DNA of 64,000 bases from the NCBI RefSeq assembly GCF_963576615.1, contig NC_088717.1:13460108-13524107 (forward strand), read 5' to 3'. This DNA is from Watersipora subatra. Its lineage: Eukaryota > Bryozoa > Gymnolaemata > Cheilostomatida > Watersiporidae. This document shows, piece by piece, positions 1-10,900 of this stretch. Positions within the stretch are counted from its first letter, which is position 1. Every line of letters starts with the position of its first letter. The notes under the pieces were generated by a model. The model made no database searches. It worked only from the letters and a program-made list of their open reading frames with translations, and was not told the origin of the DNA. The translations under genes and the position numbers were made by a program.

Positions 1-580
1 AGTGTTAATAAAGTACAGAGAATAAGTATATGTACAATTATTATAAAGTGCTGTCAGAGATCATCAGGATTGTTAATAAAGTACAGAGAATAAGTATATG
101 TACAATTATTATAAAGTGTAGTAAGAGATCATCAGGAGTGTTATTAAAGTACAGATAATAAGTATATGTACAATTATTATAAAGTTCTGTAAGAGTTCAT
201 CAAGAGTGTTAATAAAGTACAGATATTAAGTATATGTACAATTATTATAAAGTGTATTAAGAGATCATCAAGAGTGTTAATAAAGTACAGAGAATAAGTA
301 TATGTACAATTATTATAAAGTGCTGTAAGAGATCATCAGGAGTGTTAATAAAGTACAGAGAATAAGTATATGTACAATTATTATAAAGTACTGTAAGAGA
401 TCATCAAGAGTGTTAATAAAGTACTGAGAATAAGTATATGTACAATTATTATAAAGTGCTGTAAGAGATCATCAGGAGTGTTAATAAAGTACTGAGAATA
501 AGTATATGTACAATTATTATAAAGTGTAGTAAGAGATCATCAGGAGTGTTATTAAAGTACAGATAATAAGTATATGTACA
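1..580. repeat. 68-bp tandem satellite, about 8.5 copies
   Basis: The first 580 bases are a head-to-tail array with a 68-bp period; units start at 1, 69 and 137 and so on. Each unit holds a near-constant core (ATAAGTATATGTACAATTAT) and differs at a few positions. The array runs off the left edge, so its full length is unknown, and it ends mid-unit at about 580. It is AT-rich and noncoding. Confidence 0.95.
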
Positions 581-869
581 TCTAATCTGATTGTATGTCT
601 TACTTTTACTATATCTTACTTTTACTATATCTCACTAAAAATAATGTATGTTTTGATTGTAGACAGTTCATTCTCATTCGACAATGAAAGAAGAAGAAGA
701 AAATTGGGATTGAATGAAATTCAATAGTCTTTTTTATATTATGTTTTAGCATTTTTATATACAAAACTTTTATTCAATAACATATCCATTGATAGTAAGT
801 TTAAATCCTTATGATATATCATCAAATAAACTATATAAAATTTAATCATAATATCATTTCCTTAACTCA

Positions 870-1448
870 TTACTGTCTTGATATACAGAGTTTATAATCT
901 TTGTTTAATTTCTCTCTGAATTCCTTCAGATTGCATGCTCCGTCAATTCTGAAAAGTTTTAATCCTGATGAAGACTTAGAGTTCATGTAAATCTCACTTC
1001 GATCCAATATCATGAGAGCTGGTGTCAACCATTGAAATGATGAGGGAATGTTATACTTTTGAGGTTCGATGATCGAACATAATACCACACGCTCTCCCTT
1101 ACGTTCAACGAAGAATTGCAACGCAATCTCACAATTGTCATTTTCTTCAGACTTATTTGCTTGTATTACTTCTAACGAAGCTGGAATATCCAAAACTTTT
1201 AGATCAATCCATTTCCATGGTTCTTGCATTTCCTCGGTTTTAAAAACTGTTGCAATAGGTGACGTAATTTTCTCATCTCCTTTCATATAATTTTCCTTGG
1301 ATTCGAATAACCGCTTTACTACCGAACTTTTTCTTGATGATCTTCGTAATGACGTAGTTCTGTTCAATCTAGACTTGGTTGGTCTTCTATACTCTCTTTG
1401 TTTCATATTCAATTGGGAAGTTCTTTCAGAAATAATGTCGATATTCAT
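870..1448 (-). CDS. Unknown 192-aa basic protein with a KEN motif
   Basis: This is an uninterrupted ORF from the first in-frame ATG (1446-1448) to the stop at 870-872. An in-frame TAG lies upstream at 1497-1499, so no longer ATG start exists without splicing. The N-terminal third (about residues 15-45) is rich in Arg and Ser, and is followed by KRLFESKENYMKG, which contains a KEN degron-like triplet, and by an SP dipeptide (TSPIA). The C-terminal two thirds look globular, with mixed hydrophobic strands and a closing charged helix. I do not recognise the family. A KEN box would suit a cell-cycle protein degraded by APC/C, but that is inference from three residues. The ORF is antisense to the neighbouring eIF4E2 exons and may lie inside an intron of that gene. 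It could also be the last exon of a longer gene. Confidence 0.5.
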   Translation of the reverse strand: MNIDIISERTSQLNMKQREYRRPTKSRLNRTTSLRRSSRKSSVVKRLFESKENYMKGDEKITSPIATVFKTEEMQEPWKWIDLKVLDIPASLEVIQANKSEENDNCEIALQFFVERKGERVVLCSIIEPQKYNIPSSFQWLTPALMILDRSEIYMNSKSSSGLKLFRIDGACNLKEFREKLNKDYKLCISRQ

Positions 1449-1556
1449 ACTATTGGAAGTTGACTCCTCAGAAGCTCCAGTAACAATCAACACTAACTAA
1501 TAATACTTCATCAATTTATACATTATCTTTAAAAAAGTAGTGGAACCATAACAGCG

Positions 1557-1962
1557 ATGGATAATTTCAGAATTTATGAAGTTTACAATCAAAATGAATA
1601 TTCGTTCGCAGACACATCATTCTCATTCGGGATCGGAAAAAAGAAAATACATACAAGCTCCGACGATCTCGAAATCCATCCGCCACCGTCCGTCAACCCG
1701 TCGCCACCGAGCTCTCCGTCAATCCCCGAAACGGCACGGAAGAGCGACCTCTACCGGACGCCAACGAAATCCGATAATCCCAAATACAACCGCGAATCGT
1801 CTCGCGGCCCGACTCACCACTCGGCCACCGACACCACCACCGCGACGTCACCAACCAACTCACACCATTACTCGCACCACGAATCACACAGATCGCCATG
1901 ACTCACACCATGACTCAACACCGCCTAGCTCCGCCCCCAACTGTCAATCAAACAGATCCTGA
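1557..1962. other. GC-rich, C-biased block with overlapping open frames
   Basis: From about 1640 to 1960 the base composition changes abruptly: C-rich on the + strand, with many CG dinucleotides. Two + frames stay open (1557-1901 and 1576-1962) and a - frame is also open (1693-1899), mostly because the base bias removes stop codons. The 1557-1901 frame reads as a Pro/Ser-rich low-complexity protein. It starts 108 bases from the start codon of the 870-1448 gene, in divergent orientation. I read it as a CpG-rich promoter-like block for the minus-strand gene, or a disordered coding exon; the sequence cannot decide. Confidence 0.35.
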
Positions 1963-2725
1963 TGTGATGTCACTTCCTGCTCCCTAAGCTCCGCCTATTA
2001 TGTGTAGATCTGCTCTCACTATACTACTAATGTTTCTTACATTTAACAATTTTCTGAACTTTTACTGAAAATCATTAAAAACTGATTACCGATTGCTTGA
2101 ATGTAGCTGCACTTTGATTGCAATTGGTATGTCTAAACTTTTCCATCTTATCTGATATCCAGTCTAACAGGGTCCTTTTTAACAAGGGTCGACTGTATAC
2201 ACTTATAGAAAAACAAAATTTTGGAACGGTATGTGTTAAACCAAATAATTTCACTGCATAGAAAACATTCAGCGAGTGCCTTTCTTATACATTTATAATT
2301 ACACAAATTGTGAGTTCTCCTTGGATCATTTCGTTATATATTAATTGGGTTCCTTCCTTGTTCCATGATTTAAAATTTCCACCAAAAGAGTTTTAGTACC
2401 TTGAAAATTTCGTATGCAGAGTCTTTCTTAAGCTGAGGTTTCACTGTATTAGACATTTTGAAAAGATTACTTGTACATCAAACAAATCTGGCTGGCAATT
2501 GATTGTTAGCAGGGCAAACGCTGTTATGGATAGCAGTTTTATTGTTCGCCTGTTCAATTGAAGTGACTTTAAAACGGTAAATTTGCTTATAATAAATAAT
2601 TTGTACACACTTGCCTCTCTGGTTTGTGCCAGAGAGGCAAGTGTGTACAAAACCAGTCAAGTTTGTACAACATATACATGTCTTTTTTCTATTCGTTCGC
2701 GTAATTCTGTGCCGTAACTCTGCAG
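1963..2725. other. Noncoding stretch before the eIF4E2 exon
   Basis: I see no exon here apart from the hairpin at 2600-2651. I looked for the upstream eIF4E2 exons (the FWRFY-like and KPMWE-like segments) and did not find them, so this is probably intron sequence. The acceptor of the next exon (CTCTGCAG) ends at 2725. Confidence 0.4.
2600..2651. repeat. Perfect 23-bp inverted repeat, 6-base loop
   Basis: Arms 2600-2622 and 2629-2651 are exact reverse complements (core GTACACACTTGCCTCTCTGG), separated by TTTGTG. As RNA this would be a very stable stem-loop. It lies about 75 bases before an eIF4E2 exon, in the probable intron. Confidence 0.9.
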
Positions 2726-3958
2726 GATGATGCAAATAAGGAAGGAGGAAAATGGATTGTACGATTAAAAAAAGGGCTTGCGTCACGATGTTGGGAAAAC
2801 CTGATAGTTGCAATGCTAGGTGAGCAGTTTATGGTCGGTGATGAGATCTGTGGAGCCGTAATCTCTCTCCGGTACCAGGTAAGTTATCTCCCCATGCGCC
2901 ATCTCTTTTCTTTACTCATAGAACTGTATAAAATAGTATGATTGGAATTATTGTTGCAATTAGCATTGCAAGAATCTGATAATTGCATTGTCAGATTATA
3001 GCATTGTTCAGAGTCTGTAGCACTGGATCTTAGCCGTTATCATACGTAAATGAGAAACAAGCGCGCAAGCTATAACCGTGTAGATGCCATGATCACTCTC
3101 GATGCCACCACTTGTAAGCTTGTTACTTTATGGTGACAACACAATAAAATATCTATAGCTGCAGCTAACCCCAACAAAGCCTCTTAAAATGTCAGCTGCT
3201 CGCATGAAATGGCCGTTATTACAGAGTATGCTTACGGATGAGCCTATCTGGTGTAAGCTAGTGAGCGTGCTGTGTGAGAACGAAGTTCGTCTATAGCGGT
3301 CTTACAATGAGCCGCCATCTGAGTTGCTTCAGGCGTTGGCCTACCATTAGTGTAGTAGCTCTATGTGAAAAATGGATAAATGGTTTGCATCACCGCTCTT
3401 TAGTTTATAAGGAAGTTTTCTCGATGATTACGTCTCATCATTCCTAAAGACTAATTTGTTGCTAGTTGAAACAGATAGAACAAATACCTGGACTATGTTA
3501 TTACAATAAAACACAAGCTAAAGGCCCACAATGTCTAATATCAATTATCAGAATAGTTCTATGATTCTTCTTATGATAGTTCTATGCACTTCATAAGACT
3601 ATAAGACTTCATAAGACTACTTCATTCGACTATGTGGCTTAGACAGGGCTCTGTTAGTTAGCATAACTTCGAGGTATCTTGTGAGAACGCTACACGTGAA
3701 TGATCTATGTATAAAATATTAGTTGTAGAAGCTTTTCAGCTGGTGCTACTTTGTTATATACTTTAGGAAGATATCTTATCACTGTGGAATCGCACAGCAT
3801 GTGACAACGTCGTAACATCACGTATCAGAGATACACTTAAAAGGGTGCTAAACTTACCTTTAAATACTGTTATGGAGTACAAGACACATAATGACAGCCT
3901 AAGGTTGGTATTCGCATCTACTTATGGTTGTCCCCCACGCCTGTGGTCCTCACTATAG
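2726..3958 (+). CDS. EIF4E2: eIF4E2/4EHP-type cap-binding protein, 3' part
   Basis: Two exons join in frame: 2726-2878 (51 codons, phase 0, acceptor CTCTGCAG, donor GTAAGT) and 3767-3903 (acceptor ACTTTAG). The first encodes DDANKEGGKWIVRLKKGLAS then CWENLIVAMLGEQFMVG and EICGAVISLRYQ. The second encodes EDILSLWNRTA, RIRDTLKRVLNLP and VMEYKTHNDSL. This is the C-terminal half of the eIF4E fold and is closest to the 4EHP class, which binds the mRNA cap but does not recruit eIF4G and so represses translation (family knowledge). The N-terminal exons were not found and probably lie left of the window. The end is uncertain: a weak donor (GTTGGT) follows 3903, and reading through it gives about 18 more codons to a stop at 3956-3958. 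The span end assumes that read-through. Confidence 0.88.
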
Positions 3959-4915
3959 CACTTTGTTTTCCATTCTCCCTTTTTCACAACTTTTCACTGC
4001 CCCAATGCTTCATATAACATACATGATGCCAGACGTAAAATTAGCGGACATTGGTATCCAATCTTACACTTTAAGGTAAAAAGTTGCCCAATTTGGCAAT
4101 AGTTTATAGAATTTTTAAAATATCAACTTAGTTGGTTCGGTGTAAAAAACTTAACACTCATCGATCCCATCGCATTCTTTAAATCAAATAACGTACAATT
4201 CTTATTACTGGCTTCGTCTCCCATTAGGTGTTTTTCTGAAATTTTGAGATTTAATTTTCCATTTATATTATTTTTTATATATATTATGTATTATTTAATA
4301 GAAGTTATCAAATGCTGAGAGAATATTCTTGGTTTGTTTATTGTAGAGATAAATCCAGCTATCGCAACACAGATGTATTTATCCGGTAACATCTTCTCCT
4401 GGATGATGAAATACTGAGCTGCATCGTTAGCTTTTATATGTTTTATATGTAACTTGTAGACACATGATCGTGGTGCGCTCGCTTTAGATTTATAAGCTGG
4501 TAGCACTGAATGAGATTGTATTTTTCACCCAACTTTCGGTGTCCTAGTCCTTCTGCTAAATTTAAATGCCGAAACAATGATACATCTCTCTTGTATTTGA
4601 TGAATGAATGCTTATCGAAAATCAATGAGTTCATGTAGTTATTGGGAACAAGATCTCCAAAAAATGTAATATGTGGATGTTTTACATTTTCATTAGCTCA
4701 AGTTTACGGTTGCGCAATGCAGACATTTGGGTGTCAGACATTGGCATGCAGAGAAGCATATAAATATTTCTTACAAACTCTGCTAGGTCCTGCACCACCA
4801 GTGATGGTGCTCAAATTTAAGGTCGATGTTGTGATATGTATAGACTTACATATATATGTGCTTATGGACAAAGTTCAAAATTACATCATAGTTACAAAGA
4901 TACAGTCGAAAATGG
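3959..4915. other. Convergent intergenic region
   Basis: This lies between the 3' end of the eIF4E2 gene (+) and the 3' end of the pseudokinase gene (-). It is AT-rich with only short, unconvincing open frames. A last eIF4E2 exon may be hidden here, but I could not find one with both splice signals and recognisable protein. Confidence 0.4.
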
Positions 4916-4921
4916 TTTATT
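4916..4921 (-). terminator. Polyadenylation signal of the pseudokinase gene
   Basis: AATAAA on the minus strand, about 30 bases past the stop codon at 4951-4953. A very short 3' UTR is implied. Confidence 0.55.
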
Positions 4922-4950
4922 GCTAACACAGGATGGTGAGCAAGGCCTGG

Positions 4951-7900
4951 CTATAGTTCCATGCATCCTCTGCTTTCCAGCTCTTCTCTACATAGCTTAG
5001 CCTTGTACGTGTGTCTTAGCAAGTAAGATCCTGTTATTGGGGCATTAAACACCTGGTTGTACCACTCCGAGTACTCCACCCTTACTGTAGAAAATCTAAA
5101 ATTCATTAACAAGATTAGGCAACTTCTCATGATAACACAGGTGACCAACAAAAACTACAGTTTGAAAGACTAACTTTTTTCATGGAGCTTATACTACGCT
5201 TGCCTCCCAAGAGGAAGCGCAGTGTAAACGGTTCTTTCATGCCACCCTTTGAAGGCATGAAAAAACCGCTTGACTTGACATCTCATAGTGACAGTTGAAC
5301 TACTGACCTGTTGTTTAGTAGTACAGAGTGCCAACCACTAACAGCACCTCTGCTTCTCTGTTAGATTATACAATATTTTATAATAATAGACTATAATATT
5401 ATATATAATCAGATGTAACGGTTATTTTATGGTAAAGTATAAGATAATAAATTATATATTAAATCCTACCCGCCACACCAATGCTAAATGATATGCGCGA
5501 AACACATTGCTGATGATCTATATACTCACTGTATATTATACCAGACAAGGCCAACTTCACCCACTAAATCTTAACAATAATAGAATTAGAGGGGTCCTGA
5601 TGAATGCAGTAAAAATATTTTTATTTCATGGAGACCATGTTTTTTTACACTTTGTAGTAGCTGAGAGCTACAGACACTACCAGATTACTAAAATGTTCTT
5701 TAATTTGACCCTTTCAATTTTGGCAGACACCCATTTTATGTGACATGTTGAGCAGGTAATTGTACCTATTCTTATCATAAACTGGCAGGATTTCATGATA
5801 TTTCTGCTGTGCAAACTTGCAAACTGAAAGGATTCCAAAGGTTAGCAAATCTCTTATATTCTGCTTGGAAGGTGTCTCCCTTACCTGTACTGTGGTAAAA
5901 ACTCCAGCATTCCTGCCGTGAGTTCTAGCACACTGCTTGACAGCAATTGCCTCAAGTGGTTTTGGTAGAAAAATGCGTCTTTGTAAGAAGAGGCGCGGCT
6001 GTGGCTGGCATCTGTGAGCTCTCCAGTGAGCATGGAATAGAGACAGGCTCCAAGAGACCAAATATCAGCCCTTTTGTGAAGAATTATTTCGCCATGAGGA
6101 TTAAGAGTTTCTGGAGCCTGAAATCCTGCAATAAATGTATCATAACTTTATGGTTAGATGGCTGCATCCTGCCAGATAGAATTATCAAACCGGTTCAAGC
6201 CAGGTAGTGCACATGATGTGCACGGTTGGTCATTTAGGCAGACTAGTTGTCTCGATCAATTGTGGGATTTAGCTCCCCTTGGACATACATCCTACCATGT
6301 ACAAGTTTAAGGCATATTTTCCTCAGATTTATATTATACATGCAGGGTGTCAGGGTGACCTAGTGGTAGCATCTTTGACAAATATAGCATAGTATTATGT
6401 AGTATGTTATAATATTACCAAAAAAGTAGTATGCAAAAAATATTACTATTTTTGTTACCTATGTGCTATACCTACATGTAGGTAAAAGAAAATGCCTAAA
6501 ATGTTTCGCTACTTACAACCAACTTGACAAGATCTGCTGTGACAACAATATGGTAACCTAGTAGCGCTTGCTAGATGTTTTGCAGATTTTGTTTTGCTGT
6601 TAATTTTCCTAAGAATAAAAGAGTTTTTCGATGATTAGTAGAAAGGCAGGACGTTGCACCTGATTGCATCTGACTTCAGTCAGAGCCAAATCAGGGTGGT
6701 TAAAGACCACTCATATGTTGATTTTTCTGTTGAGTTATGAAAGCATATCTTAGCATGCAGTGGCAGAAAGCTAAGCTATGGCTTGTACACCAGCTTGCCG
6801 AGGCTCATACCTCAACATACGAGCTTGATGCGCACTGGAACTGAGTTTGTATGTCAATTTACTCGTGTCTTAAGGCACTATTTCCTATATAAAATAACTA
6901 AATACAAATTACGTAATTCATTACCAAACTATGAAAAACCACACAAACAGGATATTACGGCAGAAAAACATGTTTTTGATTATTGTAACTCCGTACATAC
7001 ACTAACAAAGTGGCAAATACCTATTTAGTCATTAAAATCTGCAATAAAATGTAACATTATTTTGTACACTGCTGTAAGTTTATATCTTTGAGACAAATGT
7101 AACGGCGGTCTGACAAAGACTTGACAGCAACGCGTTCGGTACACTGAACTTTTGTGACACTACATAACCGAAACTTTGAATTTAAGTTAAATTAAATTAC
7201 TAAACACGCATTTAAAACTAAGTTCTAATCTTTTAGTGAACTTACTTAAATTTGATCGTCTTAATTTTTATTAGCTGTTTCCGGTTTGGCGCTTCACCAT
7301 TTTTGCCATTCACCATAACTTTTAGCCAGCCTTTTAAAAACTTTTTTCAAACTGATTCGAGGAGAAAGACCCAGCGATGCTGTTATTGGAAGCGACCTCT
7401 CACATACTGACTCATATGCCCGTATTTCAGAGATTTCTTGTATCTCAAGGAAGAAACATATTCAAAACACTGCTCGTATCTCGATTTTCCATATATTGGG
7501 ACACTTGTATGTCGAGGTTTGACTGTATATATGTAAATTTCAATGTTTGTCTGTTGTTTGTTGTTATGTCTATCCATGTGTCCAGTTATAACGATTAAAA
7601 TTTTTGAACGAATAATTGTTTCACACTGGATTTGAACTCGCGACATTTAAATCTCAAGTCCACAAACAAGCGCGCGCAACCACTACATTAAGCCGTTCTT
7701 ATCATACTCAACACTCTTACCATATCTATCCCTATCGCAATTGCACACATTAAATATGCATGTTTTATCATTAGTTAATATTACATTTTTAAGTTTTTAC
7801 TTTTTAGAAATAGAAAAAATTAAAATGTTAAAAATTTCTTTTTTTAACTTGTAATTTTCAAATGTGCCATTTCAATTTCACATTTCATGACGCCATCACT

Positions 7901-10900
7901 TTCAGGTGATTTCTAAGGCATTCGCTAAAACAGTAAAACCTAAAAACTTTTCACATTTGGTCAGACAAAGTACCCTCGCATGCTTCACTGCTACATGTTT
8001 GTACCAGTATCAAGATATATCCGTATCATCCATCAACACTTTGAATACAACGAGTTTCTGCCGCAACAGTAATCTTTTATACACACACTCCTATGTATTC
8101 GTCGTTACTAGTAATTCAACATGTTCATGATTTATATTTCGTTTTCTCAGTTTGTATTAATTGTATCAGCATCAAATCATTTTTCATTGTAACAGACTTT
8201 ATGTAGCCATTACTTGCTAACTATTTCACACCTAAACACCTTTACAGCTGTTTTATTTTTTCTCTCAATTTATTTGAACTGCACATGTACAAAACACTTT
8301 TCTCATATGATATAACGTTTAAAAGTTCGAGTGGTAAATGTTGTTAAATAGAAATAAAGTTTCTGTGTAGACTTTTTTTACTCGGGCATTCAGCTAGAAC
8401 ATGTATACGAGCAGCCATTGTTCATGAACTTCAACGTCCATCCTATTTACTCGAGCAAAAATATTTTACTGCCAAAGGTGCCATTGTTTTTGAGCCAATT
8501 TTATTTCGTAACGAGAATTAAATGTCTTTTACTGAGACTGCCCTAAAACATGTTGTTGATTAGACGACTTCATGTCGTGGATTGAAGAGACCATGTGAGC
8601 ATTAACTAGTGAATATTATTTGTGCACAATGTGCTAGCTTCTTAAAAGTGCTGTTGTTTGTACCTAACAACCATAAATTATAAATCCCACTTTGTTTGCA
8701 TGTGTGTGTCTGTGTATGTCTGTTTGTATGTCTGCCTGCATAAACACTATGCATTTCCACATTATTTGCTTAATTTCATCCAAACTTCACATGCATATGC
8801 TCCATGCCTTCTACAAGGACGCTAAATTGTTCGATTTCAAAACCCTATTTAGTCTTTGAAGACCAGACTCTTAATTAAGGATGTGGTTGCGTCAAAAAGG
8901 TCGATTTAATGAAATTAAGACCAATAAAAGGCTAAAACATCAGCTACAATTTGATGTCATTTGGTCTGTGTAGACTAACCCTGTCCAGAGATATATGGGT
9001 TTGAATGAGGCAATCTTTTAAAAAGCTCAGATTCCAGCGGGTGCTTCATTTGTGACGTAACGAGTGATGCATCTGAAAAAAGTCCACGAGTGATAAATAT
9101 AAGGTCGCTTCATTAGCCAATCATCAGCACAAAATTCTTATATAGGTCGTAATAAATGTTATCACTCGTAAAACGCGTTGTCTGTGATCTCAAATTTAGG
9201 GATTTTACTCTATTATTAGATCGCATGGATATCAATATTTACTATATTAATTAACACCGTTACTTTAATGAATTACTCGATCGACACGTTTTATTGACGA
9301 ACAACAGAATTGTAAAAATTACTGTAAAGTTACTCCGAAGGTGACACCCACCTGCAGGCTATCTGACTAAAAGTAAAAGAAATGCCATGCATTACCAGGT
9401 TTGCCGCTAGTCAGCTGTCAAAATCGAGGATGAGAATAAAACAGCTTACCAGGCACACCGATAGAAGGATCATATCTGCTCTCATGGAACGGACAGGTCT
9501 GACTCAAGTCTATCAGCTTCACCTCATTTGACTCACTTAACAGGAAGTGCTGAAGAGCTATATTTCTCACAGCGTAACCTGAAAGATAATTTAACGCATC
9601 GCAGATGTGCATATTGTCATTATGGTTTTTGCTCTTGTCCCCCTTGGGTCTATCATGTTCAAGGCTGCCAAGTATTTGAAGGCGCCCGGCTTTTTAGTAC
9701 CTCTGTTAAGGCAGTAGCTCATAAACTGTGTTCGATCAATACGGTACTCAGGGATTAGATGAGGCTTTTTCAAAAGTTCGAGGGAAGGTAGCATGTTTCA
9801 TTTTAATTATTTACCGGTATACTATAAATATTTTCAAGTACAAAAAGGTTCGACAAGTGTGCATAGACAATTGCAGGGTTCAAGGCATTCGATAAGGTTA
9901 GGAGCTCCTGTTCTAATGCGATTGAACATTCTGAGCTATACATATTACGTGTATTTGTGTTATGTAACTGTAACAGTTTATCAGTCTCTGAATTTCAATG
10001 TCAATTTTTGTTAAATAGTTTAAAAGGATATCTTATTGTTTGGTAACAATGATATGTTATCTAAGCTCGTTGCTAGTTTGAGTAAAGTGAACATCTCTGA
10101 TGGCTTTTACAGTTTTATTATATTTTTTATGAGAGAAGCGACTCTAGGGACAATAGATACCCATGTCAGATAGTTCATGCTGTTATTATGGCTCATCTTA
10201 AAGTATCAGTTTGAAATCCTTAAAACAAAACTAGAGACTTACATGTACGTAGCTAGAAAATTGATGGAAAAGTAAAATTACAAGTATTGTATTTGAGGAT
10301 TTGAAAGGAGCCGCACTGCAACATGTTCATACTGTGCTGCTGCAGGGCTGTAAAGATCTGGTCATCTCTCAGTCCTCACAATAAATGCCAACTAGTGGAG
10401 TGTTACACGCCAGGGAACTTTAATGGTTATTGATTGTTTTAACAGTTCAGTTTAACAGTTGTTTTAACTTTCTATAGCAAGTTGCCATAATTCAATGTTT
10501 TAGCCTGGAGATCTTAAGCAGCGATAGTTTCTCTCCTCGCTAACTGAGCCACTAACTGGCCGAGTGTGCGAGAATCCGTCTACGAGAACAGCATCGCTCG
10601 GTCTTTCTTGTCAAATCAGTTCAAAATATTTAATAAAGGCCGGCAAAAATTGAAGGTGAACACGAGCCAAAAGAGCCAAGCCGGAAAAAAAATAAAAATA
10701 TGAAGTCAGAATTAATGTTAGTGTAACGAAAGATTAAAACTTATTTTTAAATAGTATTTAAAAATATGTGTGGACTAAAATACACATATTATGTATTTTA
10801 GTCCACACATACACACATAGTTCAACTTAGCCCTAATTAAGTTGAATTATGTGTGTATAGTTCAACCTAAATACTACACTTAAATAACATAACTTAGCGA

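Noticed and set aside
4642-4926. 94-codon + frame as a last eIF4E2 exon
   Set aside because: The peptide has no similarity to the 4EHP C-terminus and no acceptor in the right phase.
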